DNA of 64,000 nucleotides from Streptomyces sp. DT2A-34 (GTDB lineage Bacteria; Actinomycetota; Actinomycetes; Streptomycetales; Streptomycetaceae). Numbering within the stretch: position 1 is the first letter of the stretch; each line of letters begins with the position of its first letter. This document shows, one piece after another, positions 1 through 7,271 of this stretch. Below the pieces are notes generated by a model. It was not told where the DNA came from, ran no database searches, and worked only from the letters and a program-made list of their open reading frames with translations. Location: NCBI RefSeq assembly GCF_030499515.1, contig NZ_JASTWJ010000001.1, positions 6,800,001 through 6,864,000 on the forward strand. Reading direction: 5' to 3'. A program made the translations under genes and the position numbers.

Positions 1-483
1 GGCGTCGGCACCGGCGGCATGGTCACCAAGGTCGAGGCGGCCCGGATCGCGGCCGCCGCCGGCATCCCGGTGGTCCTGACCAGCGCCGTCCACGCCGCCG
101 AGGCCCTGCACGGCGGCGACACCGGCACCTACTTCCACGCCACCGGCAAGCGCTCCGCCGACCGTCTGCTGTGGCTCCAGCACGCGTCCACCCCCCAGGG
201 CTCGCTGACGCTGGACGACGGCGCGGTACGGGCGGTCGTCGAACGCCGCAAGTCGCTGCTGCCGGCCGGAATCGCCGCCGTGGAGGGCGAGTTCAGCGCG
301 GGCGACCCGGTCGAGCTGCGGGACAGCACGGGCCACGCGATCGCGCGCGGGCTCGTCAACTTCGACGCCAAGGAGATCCCGCAACTGCTCGGACGGTCGA
401 CGCGGGAACTGGCGCGGGAGCTGGGGGCGGAGTACGAGCGTGAGGTCATCCACCGGGACGATCTGGTGATCCTGCAGCCCTGA
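1..483 (+). CDS. proB: Glutamate 5-kinase, C-terminal part (5' end outside window)
   Basis: ATP-dependent phosphorylation of glutamate to glutamyl 5-phosphate, the first step of proline synthesis in the cytoplasm. The visible part opens with the glycine-rich GVGTGGM-VTK segment of the amino-acid kinase fold, which binds nucleotide near its C-terminal end. It then runs through a linker into a PUA domain of about 75 residues (from roughly LTLDDGAVRAV to the end), the domain order of bacterial ProB. The reading frame is open to base 1, so the true start lies upstream. proA follows about 1 kb downstream with one small unknown gene between them, which supports the call. Nothing looks truncated at the 3' end, where a TGA stop is followed directly by a tandem repeat. 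Confidence 0.93.
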   Translation, partial: GVGTGGMVTKVEAARIAAAAGIPVVLTSAVHAAEALHGGDTGTYFHATGKRSADRLLWLQHASTPQGSLTLDDGAVRAVVERRKSLLPAGIAAVEGEFSAGDPVELRDSTGHAIARGLVNFDAKEIPQLLGRSTRELARELGAEYEREVIHRDDLVILQP

Positions 484-518
484 GCGGCGGCGCGGTGGCG
501 GCGCGGACCTGGCATCCC

Positions 519-759
519 CGGCCGAAAACGGGGTGAACGCCCTGCGATACGTGTCGCCCTGAGGTGGACGTTCCGCGCTGCATTGCCCTGGGGGGCCACC
601 CCCGGACTCCCGGCCGAAAACGGGGTGAACGCCCTGCGATAGGAGTCGCCCTGAGGTGGACGTTCCGCGCTGCATTGCCCCGGGGGCCACCCCCGGACCC
701 CCGGCCGAAAACGGGGTGAACGCCCTGCAATAGGAGTCGCCCTGAGGTGGACGTTCCGC
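519..759. repeat. Three tandem copies of a 91-92 bp intergenic unit
   Basis: Copies begin at 519, 611 and 702. Each starts CGGCCGAAAACGGGGTGAAC and ends near GAGGTGGACGTTCCGC; the third copy stops at about 759. The copies differ at only a few bases outside the joins. Each unit holds two short inverted repeats: CCCCG/CGGGG around the GCCGAAAA loop and, in the first two copies, a GGGGG-CCA-CCCCC hairpin. Some reverse frames are open, but no start or ribosome-binding site supports translation. With the flanks it accounts for most of the 370-bp gap between proB and the next gene. Confidence 0.85.
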
Positions 760-853
760 AAAACCGCCCCGCGAGCCCTTGCGGCCTGCTCAACTTTGTC
801 TCAGGGACATTCCGCACGACCACGGTGTCGGTCACTGCGTAAAGGAGGCCGTT

Positions 854-1318
854 GTGAGACGAGTGCGCCCTGGGACGGCGTCCCGCGGTGCCGGTGGGGC
901 CTCGTCCCGTGCGGCCGGTGAGGAGCGCGCCTTGACGAGCGTCGCGGCCGGCGACCGGTACGAGGAGCCCAAGGACCTGCCCCGCCTGTGGCACGTCACC
1001 CTCAGCGTCTCCGGCCAGGAGGCCCCGCTGAAGGAGGTGCGGCGCGCCCTCGAACAGCTCGCCCACGACCACCCCTTTCTGCTGACCAGCAGGTACGCCA
1101 CCGACCACGCCGAGATCCGCTACTGGGAAGAGGCCCGCGACCTGCACGACGCGGCCGCCGTCGCGCTGCGCCTGTGGGGCGAGCACCGGCAGAGCGCGGG
1201 GCTGCCGCCCTGGGAGATCGTCGGCCTGGAAGTCATCGACCGCGAGACCTACCACCAGCGGATCGCCGAAGGCTACGGGCCGCTGCCGGCGACCCCCGTG
1301 GGCGTCCATCCCTTCTAG
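854..1318 (+). CDS. Conserved hypothetical protein between proB and proA (154 aa)
   Basis: Function not recognised. The GTG at 854 is preceded at the right distance by a strong AAAGGAGG, so it is preferred over the in-frame start further upstream. A TTG at 932, with GAGGAG before it, is a second possibility that would remove a basic, disordered N-terminus. The folded part (from about residue 35) is soluble and contains PRLWHVTLSVSG, HDHPFLLTSRY and a C-terminal ETYHQRIAEGYG. There are no membrane spans, cysteines or recognisable catalytic motif. Its position inside the proline cluster hints at a link but does not show one. The stop codon lies within a 12-bp tandem repeat that supplies further in-frame stops. 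Confidence 0.7.
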   Translation: MRRVRPGTASRGAGGASSRAAGEERALTSVAAGDRYEEPKDLPRLWHVTLSVSGQEAPLKEVRRALEQLAHDHPFLLTSRYATDHAEIRYWEEARDLHDAAAVALRLWGEHRQSAGLPPWEIVGLEVIDRETYHQRIAEGYGPLPATPVGVHPF

Positions 1319-1350
1319 TGCGCCTACTAGTGCGCCTACTAGTGCGCCTA
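1315..1350. repeat. 12-bp perfect tandem repeat (x3) spanning a stop codon
   Basis: CTAGTGCGCCTA is repeated three times without mismatch at 1315-1326, 1327-1338 and 1339-1350. The TAG stop of the preceding gene is in copy 1. The unit is a multiple of three, so in-frame TAG codons recur in copies 2 and 3 and a TAA follows, giving four in-frame stops in 36 nt. Confidence 0.95.
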
Positions 1351-1501
1351 AACCGGCGCCGCTCTCGCGGACCTGGGTTGCGCGCCGTCGCGGTTCCTCA
1401 ATCGATGGTTGCGGTGCGTAGGGGGCAAACGAGGGCGAGAGGTGCGTATCGGTTCTGTCTCGGGAGATGGGACAGCGGCAGGACGCCGGCCCCGGTCGCA
1501 C

Positions 1502-1513
1502 TACCCTTCTTTC
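1502..1513 (+). promoter_or_regulatory. Predicted leaderless promoter -10 for proA
   Basis: TACCCT (1502-1507) is followed by exactly six bases and the ATG at 1514. This spacing puts the transcription start on the start codon. No good -35 is visible 17-18 bp upstream, and no ribosome-binding site precedes the ATG. Confidence 0.55.
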
Positions 1514-2800
1514 ATGACCACGCTTTCGCCGTACGACTCCATGTCCCCGGTCACCCAGGCCGCCTACCGCGCCAAGGCCGCCGCCGCCGACCTCGCCCCG
1601 CTGCCGCGGGCCGAGAAGGACGACGCGCTGCTCGCCATCGCGGACGCCCTGGAGGTCCGTACGAGCGAAATCGTCGAGGCCAACGCCAAGGACATCGCCA
1701 AGGCCCGCGAGGCCGGCACCAGCGAGGCGATCATCGACCGGCTGACGCTCACCCCGGAGCGCGTGCGGGCCATCGCCGCCGATGTGCGGGACGTCGTCGC
1801 GCTGCCCGACCCGGTCGGTGAGGTCGTCCGCGGGTCCACCCTCCCCAACGGCATCGACCTGCGCCAGGTCCGCGTCCCGCTCGGCGTCGTCGGGATCATC
1901 TACGAGGCCCGCCCGAACGTCACCGTGGACGCCGCCGCCCTCTGCCTGAAGTCCGGCAACGCCGTGCTGCTGCGCGGCTCGGCCTCGGCGTACGAGTCGA
2001 ACACCGCACTCGTCCGGGTGATCCGGGACGCCGTGGGCGGGGCCGGGCTGCCCGCCGACGCCGTGCAGCTGGTGCCCGGGGAGAGCCGTGAGAGCGTGCG
2101 CGAGCTGATGCGCGCCCGCGGCCTCGTCGACGTGCTGATCCCGCGCGGCGGCGCCGCGCTGATCCAGACCGTCGTGTCGGAGTCGATCGTTCCCGTCATC
2201 GAGACCGGCACCGGCAACTGCCACGTCTACGTCGACGCCCACGCCGACCTCGACATGGCCATCGACATCCTGATCAACTCCAAGGCCCAGCGCGTCAGCG
2301 TCTGCAACGCCGCCGAGACCCTCCTGGTCCACCAGGACATCGCCCCCGAGTTCCTGCCGCGCGCCCTGGACGCCCTCGCGGAGGCCGGGGTGACCGTGCA
2401 CGCCGACGAGAGGGTGCTGGCGTACGCCAAGGACTCCAAGGCGACCGTCGTCGAGGCCACGGCCGAGGACTGGGAGACCGAGTACCTGTCCTACGACATC
2501 GCCGCCGCGGTCGTGGACTCGCTGGACAAGGCCGTCGAGCACATCCGCCTGTGGACCTCCGGCCACACCGAGGCCATCGTCACCACCTCCCAGCAGGCCG
2601 CCCGCCGGTTCACCCAGCTGGTCGACTCCACGACGGTCGCGGTGAACGCCGCCACCCGGTTCACGGACGGCGGCCAGTTCGGCTTCGGCGCGGAGATCGG
2701 CATCTCCACGCAGAAGCTGCACGCGCGCGGGCCGATGGGGCTCCCGGAGCTGACGAGCACGAAGTACATCGTCACCGGAGACGGGCACGTACGGCGCTGA
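1514..2800 (+). CDS. proA: Gamma-glutamyl phosphate reductase
   Basis: NADPH-dependent reduction of glutamyl 5-phosphate to glutamate 5-semialdehyde, the second step of proline synthesis. The 428-residue protein has the usual family length. Visible signatures are [18 protein letters not shown] and [12 protein letters not shown] in the cofactor-binding half, and [12 protein letters not shown] with the catalytic cysteine of the aldehyde-dehydrogenase fold. The C-terminal [16 protein letters not shown] and [17 protein letters not shown] match the ProA signature. The ATG at 1514 is chosen because a TACCCT hexamer lies six bases upstream; an ATG at 1541 is a weaker alternative. It forms the proline pathway with proB upstream. 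Confidence 0.96.
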   Translation: MTTLSPYDSMSPVTQAAYRAKAAAADLAPLPRAEKDDALLAIADALEVRTSEIVEANAKDIAKAREAGTSEAIIDRLTLTPERVRAIAADVRDVVALPDPVGEVVRGSTLPNGIDLRQVRVPLGVVGIIYEARPNVTVDAAALCLKSGNAVLLRGSASAYESNTALVRVIRDAVGGAGLPADAVQLVPGESRESVRELMRARGLVDVLIPRGGAALIQTVVSESIVPVIETGTGNCHVYVDAHADLDMAIDILINSKAQRVSVCNAAETLLVHQDIAPEFLPRALDALAEAGVTVHADERVLAYAKDSKATVVEATAEDWETEYLSYDIAAAVVDSLDKAVEHIRLWTSGHTEAIVTTSQQAARRFTQLVDSTTVAVNAATRFTDGGQFGFGAEIGISTQKLHARGPMGLPELTSTKYIVTGDGHVRR

Positions 2801-2991
2801 CCCGGCGAGGTCGCTTCGCTGACAGGCGCGCCCTTGCTGTGCGGGGGCGCGTCGGAGGGCGCGGCGGCGCAGGGCGCGCGGCCAGGGCATATGCGGCCGA
2901 CACGCGCCCCGCTCTGCGTCCGTGCCGCACAGAGGTGTCTCACAAGGCAGATGAATTTCCATACCGTCTGCCCAAATTGACCCCCCAGGAC

Positions 2992-3003
2992 TACTCTGGA
3001 TCC
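2992..3003 (+). promoter_or_regulatory. Predicted leaderless promoter -10 for the 3004 gene
   Basis: TACTCT at 2992-2997, six bases, then GTG at 3004. No ribosome-binding site precedes the GTG. The TTGACC at 2978 is too close to serve as a -35 for this hexamer. Confidence 0.5.
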
Positions 3004-3579
3004 GTGCCGGAGGACGTGGGGGGCACGCCGTTCCCTGACGGCTGGGAGCCCGACGACGACCACGACCGCGGGGTGTCGGACGAAGAGTTCGCCTCCGCGG
3101 TCTTCGACGAGGCCTTCGTACGGGCGGCCGTGGTGCACGAGCCGACCGCCGTCGAACGCCTCCTGGCCGCCGCCCAGGCGAGAGCGGAGGCCTCCGAGGC
3201 GGAAGCGCGCCGGGCACCCGGCCGGGGTGAGCGGTTCGACGACGGGTACGGCCCCGAGGGCCGCACCGGTTTCGGCCATGATCCCGAGCTCGACGATCTG
3301 GACGACACGGACATACTCGAGGGCCGTTACGGCGCCCCCGGGGCGTACGGCAAACAGGTCCGCTGGCATCGCCCCGTCGCTTGGGTGCTCGCCCTCGTGA
3401 TGGGCATCGGCATGGTCGCGCTGGCCTTCGCCGCGGTCTACCGCGGCGCCTCCTCCAACGGCCGGGACCAGATCACGCCGCCCGCGTCCACCGGGCTCGA
3501 ACAGGGGAGCGGGGCGGCTCCCTCCGCCTCCGCCGACCACTCCCAGCCGGCCATTTCGGCCATCCCGCGCACACCCTGA
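3004..3579 (+). CDS. Single-pass membrane protein with acidic VFDEAFVRAA motif (191 aa)
   Basis: Unknown function. The acidic cytoplasmic N-terminal half carries the motif AVFDEAFVRAAVVHEPTA followed by an Ala/Glu-rich, probably helical stretch. One membrane helix follows at about residues 121-142 (VAWVLALVMGIGMVALAFAAVY), then a short Ser/Pro/Ala-rich outer tail. The next gene (3701) encodes a protein with the same VFDExFVRAA motif ahead of its own membrane helix, so the two are probably related or partners. Gene spacing of about 120 bp, with a separate predicted leaderless -10 for each, suggests independent transcription. Confidence 0.8.
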   Translation: MPEDVGGTPFPDGWEPDDDHDRGVSDEEFASAVFDEAFVRAAVVHEPTAVERLLAAAQARAEASEAEARRAPGRGERFDDGYGPEGRTGFGHDPELDDLDDTDILEGRYGAPGAYGKQVRWHRPVAWVLALVMGIGMVALAFAAVYRGASSNGRDQITPPASTGLEQGSGAAPSASADHSQPAISAIPRTP

Positions 3580-3688
3580 ACGGACCTGACCGAGGGCCTG
3601 AGCATTGCTGAGAGCTGCCGGACCATCCTGGTGAGAACCTGTCAGAACTTGTCGTGTACCAGGGCGTTTACCGGAGCTCCCCGCGACC

Positions 3689-3700
3689 TACCCTGAAGAT
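3689..3700 (+). promoter_or_regulatory. Predicted leaderless promoter -10 for the 3701 gene
   Basis: TACCCT at 3689-3694, then six bases and the ATG at 3701. The hexamer is identical to the one before proA. Confidence 0.55.
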
Positions 3701-4813
3701 ATGGGAGGGCCTGGAGACCCACCCGAGGGGACACCCGAGGGCGGCCCCGGAGGTGGCGAGGACGAGTACCGATCCGTCGTCTTCGACGAGTCGTTCGTCC
3801 GTGCTGCCCACCTTCAGGAGTTCTCCGCGCAGGAGCGCATCGCCGACCACGCGCCCGCCGTACGCCGCCGTCCGCCCCTACGCCGGGGCCTGTCCCGGCA
3901 GGCGCTGATCCTGGTCCTGTTGATCGCCGTGGCCTTCGGTACGGCGATCTATATGGGTGTACGGCATCCGTATCAGACCCCCGCCGGTTCCGGGCCGCTC
4001 GCCGAGCCCCTGCGGATGACCGTCATCCCGCTCGCCCCGCAGGGCAAGGTGCCCGGGACGAGCGACACCGAGTACCTGTACGAGCACAGTCCCGCCGCGC
4101 AGTTCCGCATCGGCGCGGAGGGCATTCCGCTGCCGGCCGCGCGGCGTACCGCACACTTCTCGGACAGTCAGGTGACGAACGCGCTGAGTATCGCGAAGGA
4201 CTACATCGTGCGGTCCGCGCTGTATCCCGAGGTGCTCACCGGGGACCAGATCCGTCCGGTGCGGGTGCTGCTCGATCCCGACCAACTGGACCAGTTCGAC
4301 CAGAGCTTCAGCCAACCGGCCGCGGACGGGCGGCACGCACCGACCGGATGGCTGGTTCGGTTCGATCCCGCTCAGGCCGAGCTGGCGGATCGCAAGATCC
4401 GGGTGCAGGGCACGCTGCAGGCCGCGGAGACCGACTCGTCGACGCTCGAGGTCACGGCCGATCACACGTTTGTGTACGCCCTGCGGGCGGTGGAGACCGG
4501 GGATCAGGCCAAGGCGGATCAGAAGGCCGGCGCCGGTAAGGAGGCCTCCGAGGCCTCACTCTTCACCGTGCGCCGGGAGCTGCACTTCCGCTTCGACCGT
4601 GAGGACCTGCGGCTGAATCAGGCCCAGCTGGTCGTCTCCTATGTCCAGGCGGGGCCGCTGTCCTGTGCCGAGGACTCCACGAACCGGCTGCATCCGCTGC
4701 TGGCGGGGCAGACGGCGAAGGAGGGCGGGCCGGCCGGGACCGACCCGTACGCCACGGGTGGGGCGACGGCGCTGTGCGGGTCGCTGGCGGCGGGGTCCCA
4801 GCCGAAGGTGTGA
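3701..4813 (+). CDS. Single-pass membrane protein with extracytoplasmic domain (370 aa)
   Basis: Unknown function. An acidic, Gly/Pro-rich N-terminus leads to VVFDESFVRAAHLQEFSAQER, the motif shared with the preceding gene. A basic stretch (RRRPPLRRGLSRQ) then leads into one membrane helix at about residues 67-87. The remaining 280 residues lie outside and look like a folded domain, with HFSDSQVTNALSIAKDYIV, a Gln/Asp-rich segment and two or three cysteines near the C-terminus (LSCAEDS, ALCGSL) that could form a disulfide. The orientation is inferred from positive charges before the helix. The gene ends 13 bp from the convergent M48 peptidase gene. Confidence 0.85.
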   Translation: MGGPGDPPEGTPEGGPGGGEDEYRSVVFDESFVRAAHLQEFSAQERIADHAPAVRRRPPLRRGLSRQALILVLLIAVAFGTAIYMGVRHPYQTPAGSGPLAEPLRMTVIPLAPQGKVPGTSDTEYLYEHSPAAQFRIGAEGIPLPAARRTAHFSDSQVTNALSIAKDYIVRSALYPEVLTGDQIRPVRVLLDPDQLDQFDQSFSQPAADGRHAPTGWLVRFDPAQAELADRKIRVQGTLQAAETDSSTLEVTADHTFVYALRAVETGDQAKADQKAGAGKEASEASLFTVRRELHFRFDREDLRLNQAQLVVSYVQAGPLSCAEDSTNRLHPLLAGQTAKEGGPAGTDPYATGGATALCGSLAAGSQPKV

Positions 4814-4826
4814 GCCGCTGAAAGTC

Positions 4827-5933
4827 TCAGTTACCGGAGCCTTGGTCGCCCGTGTCGCCCGTGTCGCCCCGCCTCGGCTCGTCCTTCGGTGGGGCGCTCG
4901 TGAAGCCGCCGAAGCCCCTCCGCACCCGGCCGCCCAGGTCCCCGGCGCCGTCGGCGATGTCCGTGACCAGCTTCATCAGGGGGTCCTTGGAGGACTTCAC
5001 GTGGGTGGCGTAGTGGGACGCCGACTCGCGGAAGGAGTCCGTCACCGAGGTGTCCTTGTCCTCCGCGCGGCGCGGGTAATGGCCGTCCATGATCCGCTGG
5101 TAGTCGCGGGACTCGGCCCACTTCTTCAGCTCGGCCGCGCGGACCGTGGTGAAGGGATGGGAGCGGGGCAGGACGTTCAGGATCTTCAGGACCGAGTCGC
5201 GCAGGTCGCCGCCCGCCTCGTACTCCTCGGCCTGCTTCAGGAACGCGTCCACGTTCATCTCGTGCAGATGGTGGCCGCCCGCGAGCTTCATCAGGCCGCG
5301 CATCGAGGACTGCAGGTCCTGGCCGACGAGCAGGCCGGCCCGGTCGGCGGACAGCTCCGACTTGCGGAACCACTCCCGCAGCGCCGTCACGATCGCCATG
5401 ATCGCGATGTTGCCCAGCGGGATCCAGGCGACCCGGACGGCCAGGCTGGTGAGGAAGAGGAGGATCGTGCGGTAGACCGAGTGGCCGGAGAGGGCGTGGC
5501 CCACCTCGTGGCCGATCACCGTCCGCATCTCCTCCTCGTCGAGCAGCTCCAGCAGACCCGTCGTGACCACGATGATCGGCTCGTCCAGGCCGATGCACAT
5601 CGCGTTCGGCACCGGGTCCTGGTTGACGTACATCGGCGGGACCTTCTCCAGGTCCAGGATGTAGCAGGCGTCCCGCAGCATGTCGTTGAGGTGCGCGAAC
5701 TGCTGGTCCGACACCCGCACCGAGTCGGACAGGAACAGCAGCCGCAGACTGCGCTCGGGCAGCAGGCCGCTCAGCGCCTTGAAGACCGTGTCGAAGCCGC
5801 TCAGCTTGCGCAGGGCCACCAGGGCCGAGCGGTCCGCCGGGTGCTCGTACGCACGCGAGGAGATCCCCGGGAAACGCCTGCGCTGCCTGCTCGGTACGTT
5901 CTCGTGCCCGTTGTGCTCGTGGCCGTCGGACAT
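4827..5933 (-). CDS. M48 family zinc metallopeptidase (HtpX-like)
   Basis: Probable membrane-associated zinc endopeptidase. The HEVGH zinc motif lies in TVIGHEVGHALSGH, and the third ligand is in ELSADRAG about 60 residues on, as in M48 enzymes. Between them is a hydrophobic segment (TILLFLTSLAVRVAWIPLGNIAIMAIV) long enough to cross or enter the membrane. The N-terminus is His-rich and hydrophilic and the C-terminal tail is disordered (GDTGDTGDQG). The ATG at 5933 is preferred because GGGGGAAG lies just before it; an ATG four codons upstream at 5945 is less well placed. About 368 residues. Substrates are unknown; HtpX relatives act in membrane-protein quality control. Confidence 0.88.
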   Translation of the reverse strand: MSDGHEHNGHENVPSRQRRRFPGISSRAYEHPADRSALVALRKLSGFDTVFKALSGLLPERSLRLLFLSDSVRVSDQQFAHLNDMLRDACYILDLEKVPPMYVNQDPVPNAMCIGLDEPIIVVTTGLLELLDEEEMRTVIGHEVGHALSGHSVYRTILLFLTSLAVRVAWIPLGNIAIMAIVTALREWFRKSELSADRAGLLVGQDLQSSMRGLMKLAGGHHLHEMNVDAFLKQAEEYEAGGDLRDSVLKILNVLPRSHPFTTVRAAELKKWAESRDYQRIMDGHYPRRAEDKDTSVTDSFRESASHYATHVKSSKDPLMKLVTDIADGAGDLGGRVRRGFGGFTSAPPKDEPRRGDTGDTGDQGSGN

Positions 5934-6069
5934 GTCTTCCCCCATGTGCGTGTGGATGGCTCTGTGCGGCCCTTTGCGGAGCCTTGTTCAGCCCTTTGCG
6001 CCCCCGAAGCAGAGCCCAGCCTAGGCGGAGTTACCGTGGACGGGCACTACAGCGAAGGAGTTCCGCGCC

Positions 6070-6231
6070 ATGGAGCACAACCCCGCCGCCGCCTGGCTCA
6101 CCGAGGCCGCGAGCGCAGCCGAGCAGCAGGGGGCCGGGAATCTGCTCCGGGTCGTACTGATCGTGATGGTCGTGGGCTGTGTGCTGACCGCGTGGTTCCT
6201 GTTGCGGGGCTACAGGCGGAAGGACGAATGA
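6070..6231 (+). CDS. Small single-span membrane protein (53 aa)
   Basis: Short gene with a clear GAAGGAG nine bases before the ATG and GC-rich third positions. The protein has an Ala/Glu-rich amphipathic N-terminus of about 25 residues and one membrane helix ([21 protein letters not shown]). It ends in a basic tail (RGYRRKDE), which predicts the N-terminus outside. Function unknown. It is followed 131 bp later by another protein of nearly the same size and layout. Confidence 0.7.
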   Translation: MEHNPAAAWLTEAASAAEQQGAGNLLRVVLIVMVVGCVLTAWFLLRGYRRKDE

Positions 6232-6362
6232 GCCGCCGGGAAGGTTCCCCGCGGGCCGTCGCAGGCGCCCCAACGGTGGAGTCGGCGTGATCGCCGCCAG
6301 GGCGCCCGCTTACGATGGGCCGACATCTTTATCCCGCCCACACCCGATAGGTCACGCCGAAG

Positions 6363-6527
6363 ATGAGCTTCCACAGCGCAGCTGCCCAGTTGGTCACCCT
6401 CGCCGCCGAGGGCGAGGAGCACGGTGGCAACCACGAGAGCATCAGCCCGTGGCTCACCGGGGGTGGCGCCTTCGTCATCCTGATGCTTCTGCTGTGGATC
6501 ACCACTCGCTTCAACCGCGACCGCTGA
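6363..6527 (+). CDS. Small single-span membrane protein (54 aa)
   Basis: Begins [22 protein letters not shown], with a His/Glu-rich first half that could bind metal, then a membrane helix ([18 protein letters not shown]) and NRDR at the C-terminus. The basic tail suggests the N-terminus is outside. The ribosome-binding site is weak. nadD starts about 80 bp downstream. The layout matches the 53-residue protein just upstream, although the sequences differ, so a shared role is only a guess. Confidence 0.7.
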   Translation: MSFHSAAAQLVTLAAEGEEHGGNHESISPWLTGGGAFVILMLLLWITTRFNRDR

Positions 6528-6607
6528 GTCCCGACCAGGCCTCTCCCGGTCCGCCCGGGCAGTTGTCGGCCGAAGCCCCTCAGGCGGGGCCGGTAGGGTC
6601 TGCACGC

Positions 6608-7246
6608 ATGGGAGAGCAGGACATGCCTACCGGCCCCGGAAGCGGCCCGTCGAACCGCGGCAAGCGCCGCCTCGGCGTCATGGGTGGAACGTTTGACCCG
6701 ATCCACCACGGCCACCTCGTCGCGGCCAGCGAGGTCGCCGCGCAGTTCCACCTCGACGAGGTCGTGTTCGTGCCGACCGGCCAGCCGTGGCAGAAGAGCC
6801 ACCGGCACGTCTCCCCGGCCGAGGACCGCTATCTGATGACGGTCATCGCCACCGCCGAGAACCCGCAGTTCTCCGTCAGCCGCATCGACATCGACCGCGG
6901 CGGCCCGACGTACACCGTGGACACGCTGCGCGACCTGCGCGCGCTCAACCCGGACACGGACCTCTTCTTCATCACCGGCGCCGACGCCCTCGGCCAGATC
7001 CTGACCTGGCGGGACTCGGAGGAGTTGTTCTCCCTGGCGCACTTCATCGGGGTCACCCGGCCCGGCCACCACCTCGACGACTCCGGGCTTCCGGAGGGCG
7101 GCGTGTCGTTGGTCGAGGTTCCCGCGCTGGCCATCTCGTCCACCGATTGCCGCGCGAGAGTCGCAAAGGGCGACCCCATCTGGTATCTGGTGCCGGACGG
7201 AGTCGTGCGCTACATCGACAAGCGCGAGCTGTACCGCGGCGAGTGA
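6608..7246 (+). CDS. nadD: Nicotinate-nucleotide adenylyltransferase
   Basis: Transfers AMP from ATP to nicotinate mononucleotide in NAD synthesis. The protein has the nucleotidyltransferase signature [15 protein letters not shown] with its HxGH, the middle segment [11 protein letters not shown], and the C-terminal [16 protein letters not shown] (the ISST motif). About 212 residues from the ATG at 6608; an ATG at 6623 is possible. TAGGGT lies eight bases before 6608, close to the leaderless arrangement seen elsewhere. The order nadD - LytR-like - rsfS - phosphatase resembles the nadD-rsfS-phosphatase cluster of mycobacteria. Confidence 0.95.
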   Translation: MGEQDMPTGPGSGPSNRGKRRLGVMGGTFDPIHHGHLVAASEVAAQFHLDEVVFVPTGQPWQKSHRHVSPAEDRYLMTVIATAENPQFSVSRIDIDRGGPTYTVDTLRDLRALNPDTDLFFITGADALGQILTWRDSEELFSLAHFIGVTRPGHHLDDSGLPEGGVSLVEVPALAISSTDCRARVAKGDPIWYLVPDGVVRYIDKRELYRGE

Positions 7247-7271
7247 GGCAGTGAGCCGAGAGGGGCAACCG

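Noticed and set aside
446..3217. Very long open frame on the minus strand (over 900 codons)
   Set aside because: It runs antisense through proB, the 91-bp repeat and proA. High GC content keeps reverse frames open; it has no start signal and a Gly/Arg/Asp-rich nonsense composition.
4641..6290. 549-codon plus-strand frame over the M48 peptidase
   Set aside because: Antisense to a gene with clear HEVGH metallopeptidase motifs; composition is Arg/Val/His-rich without any fold signal.
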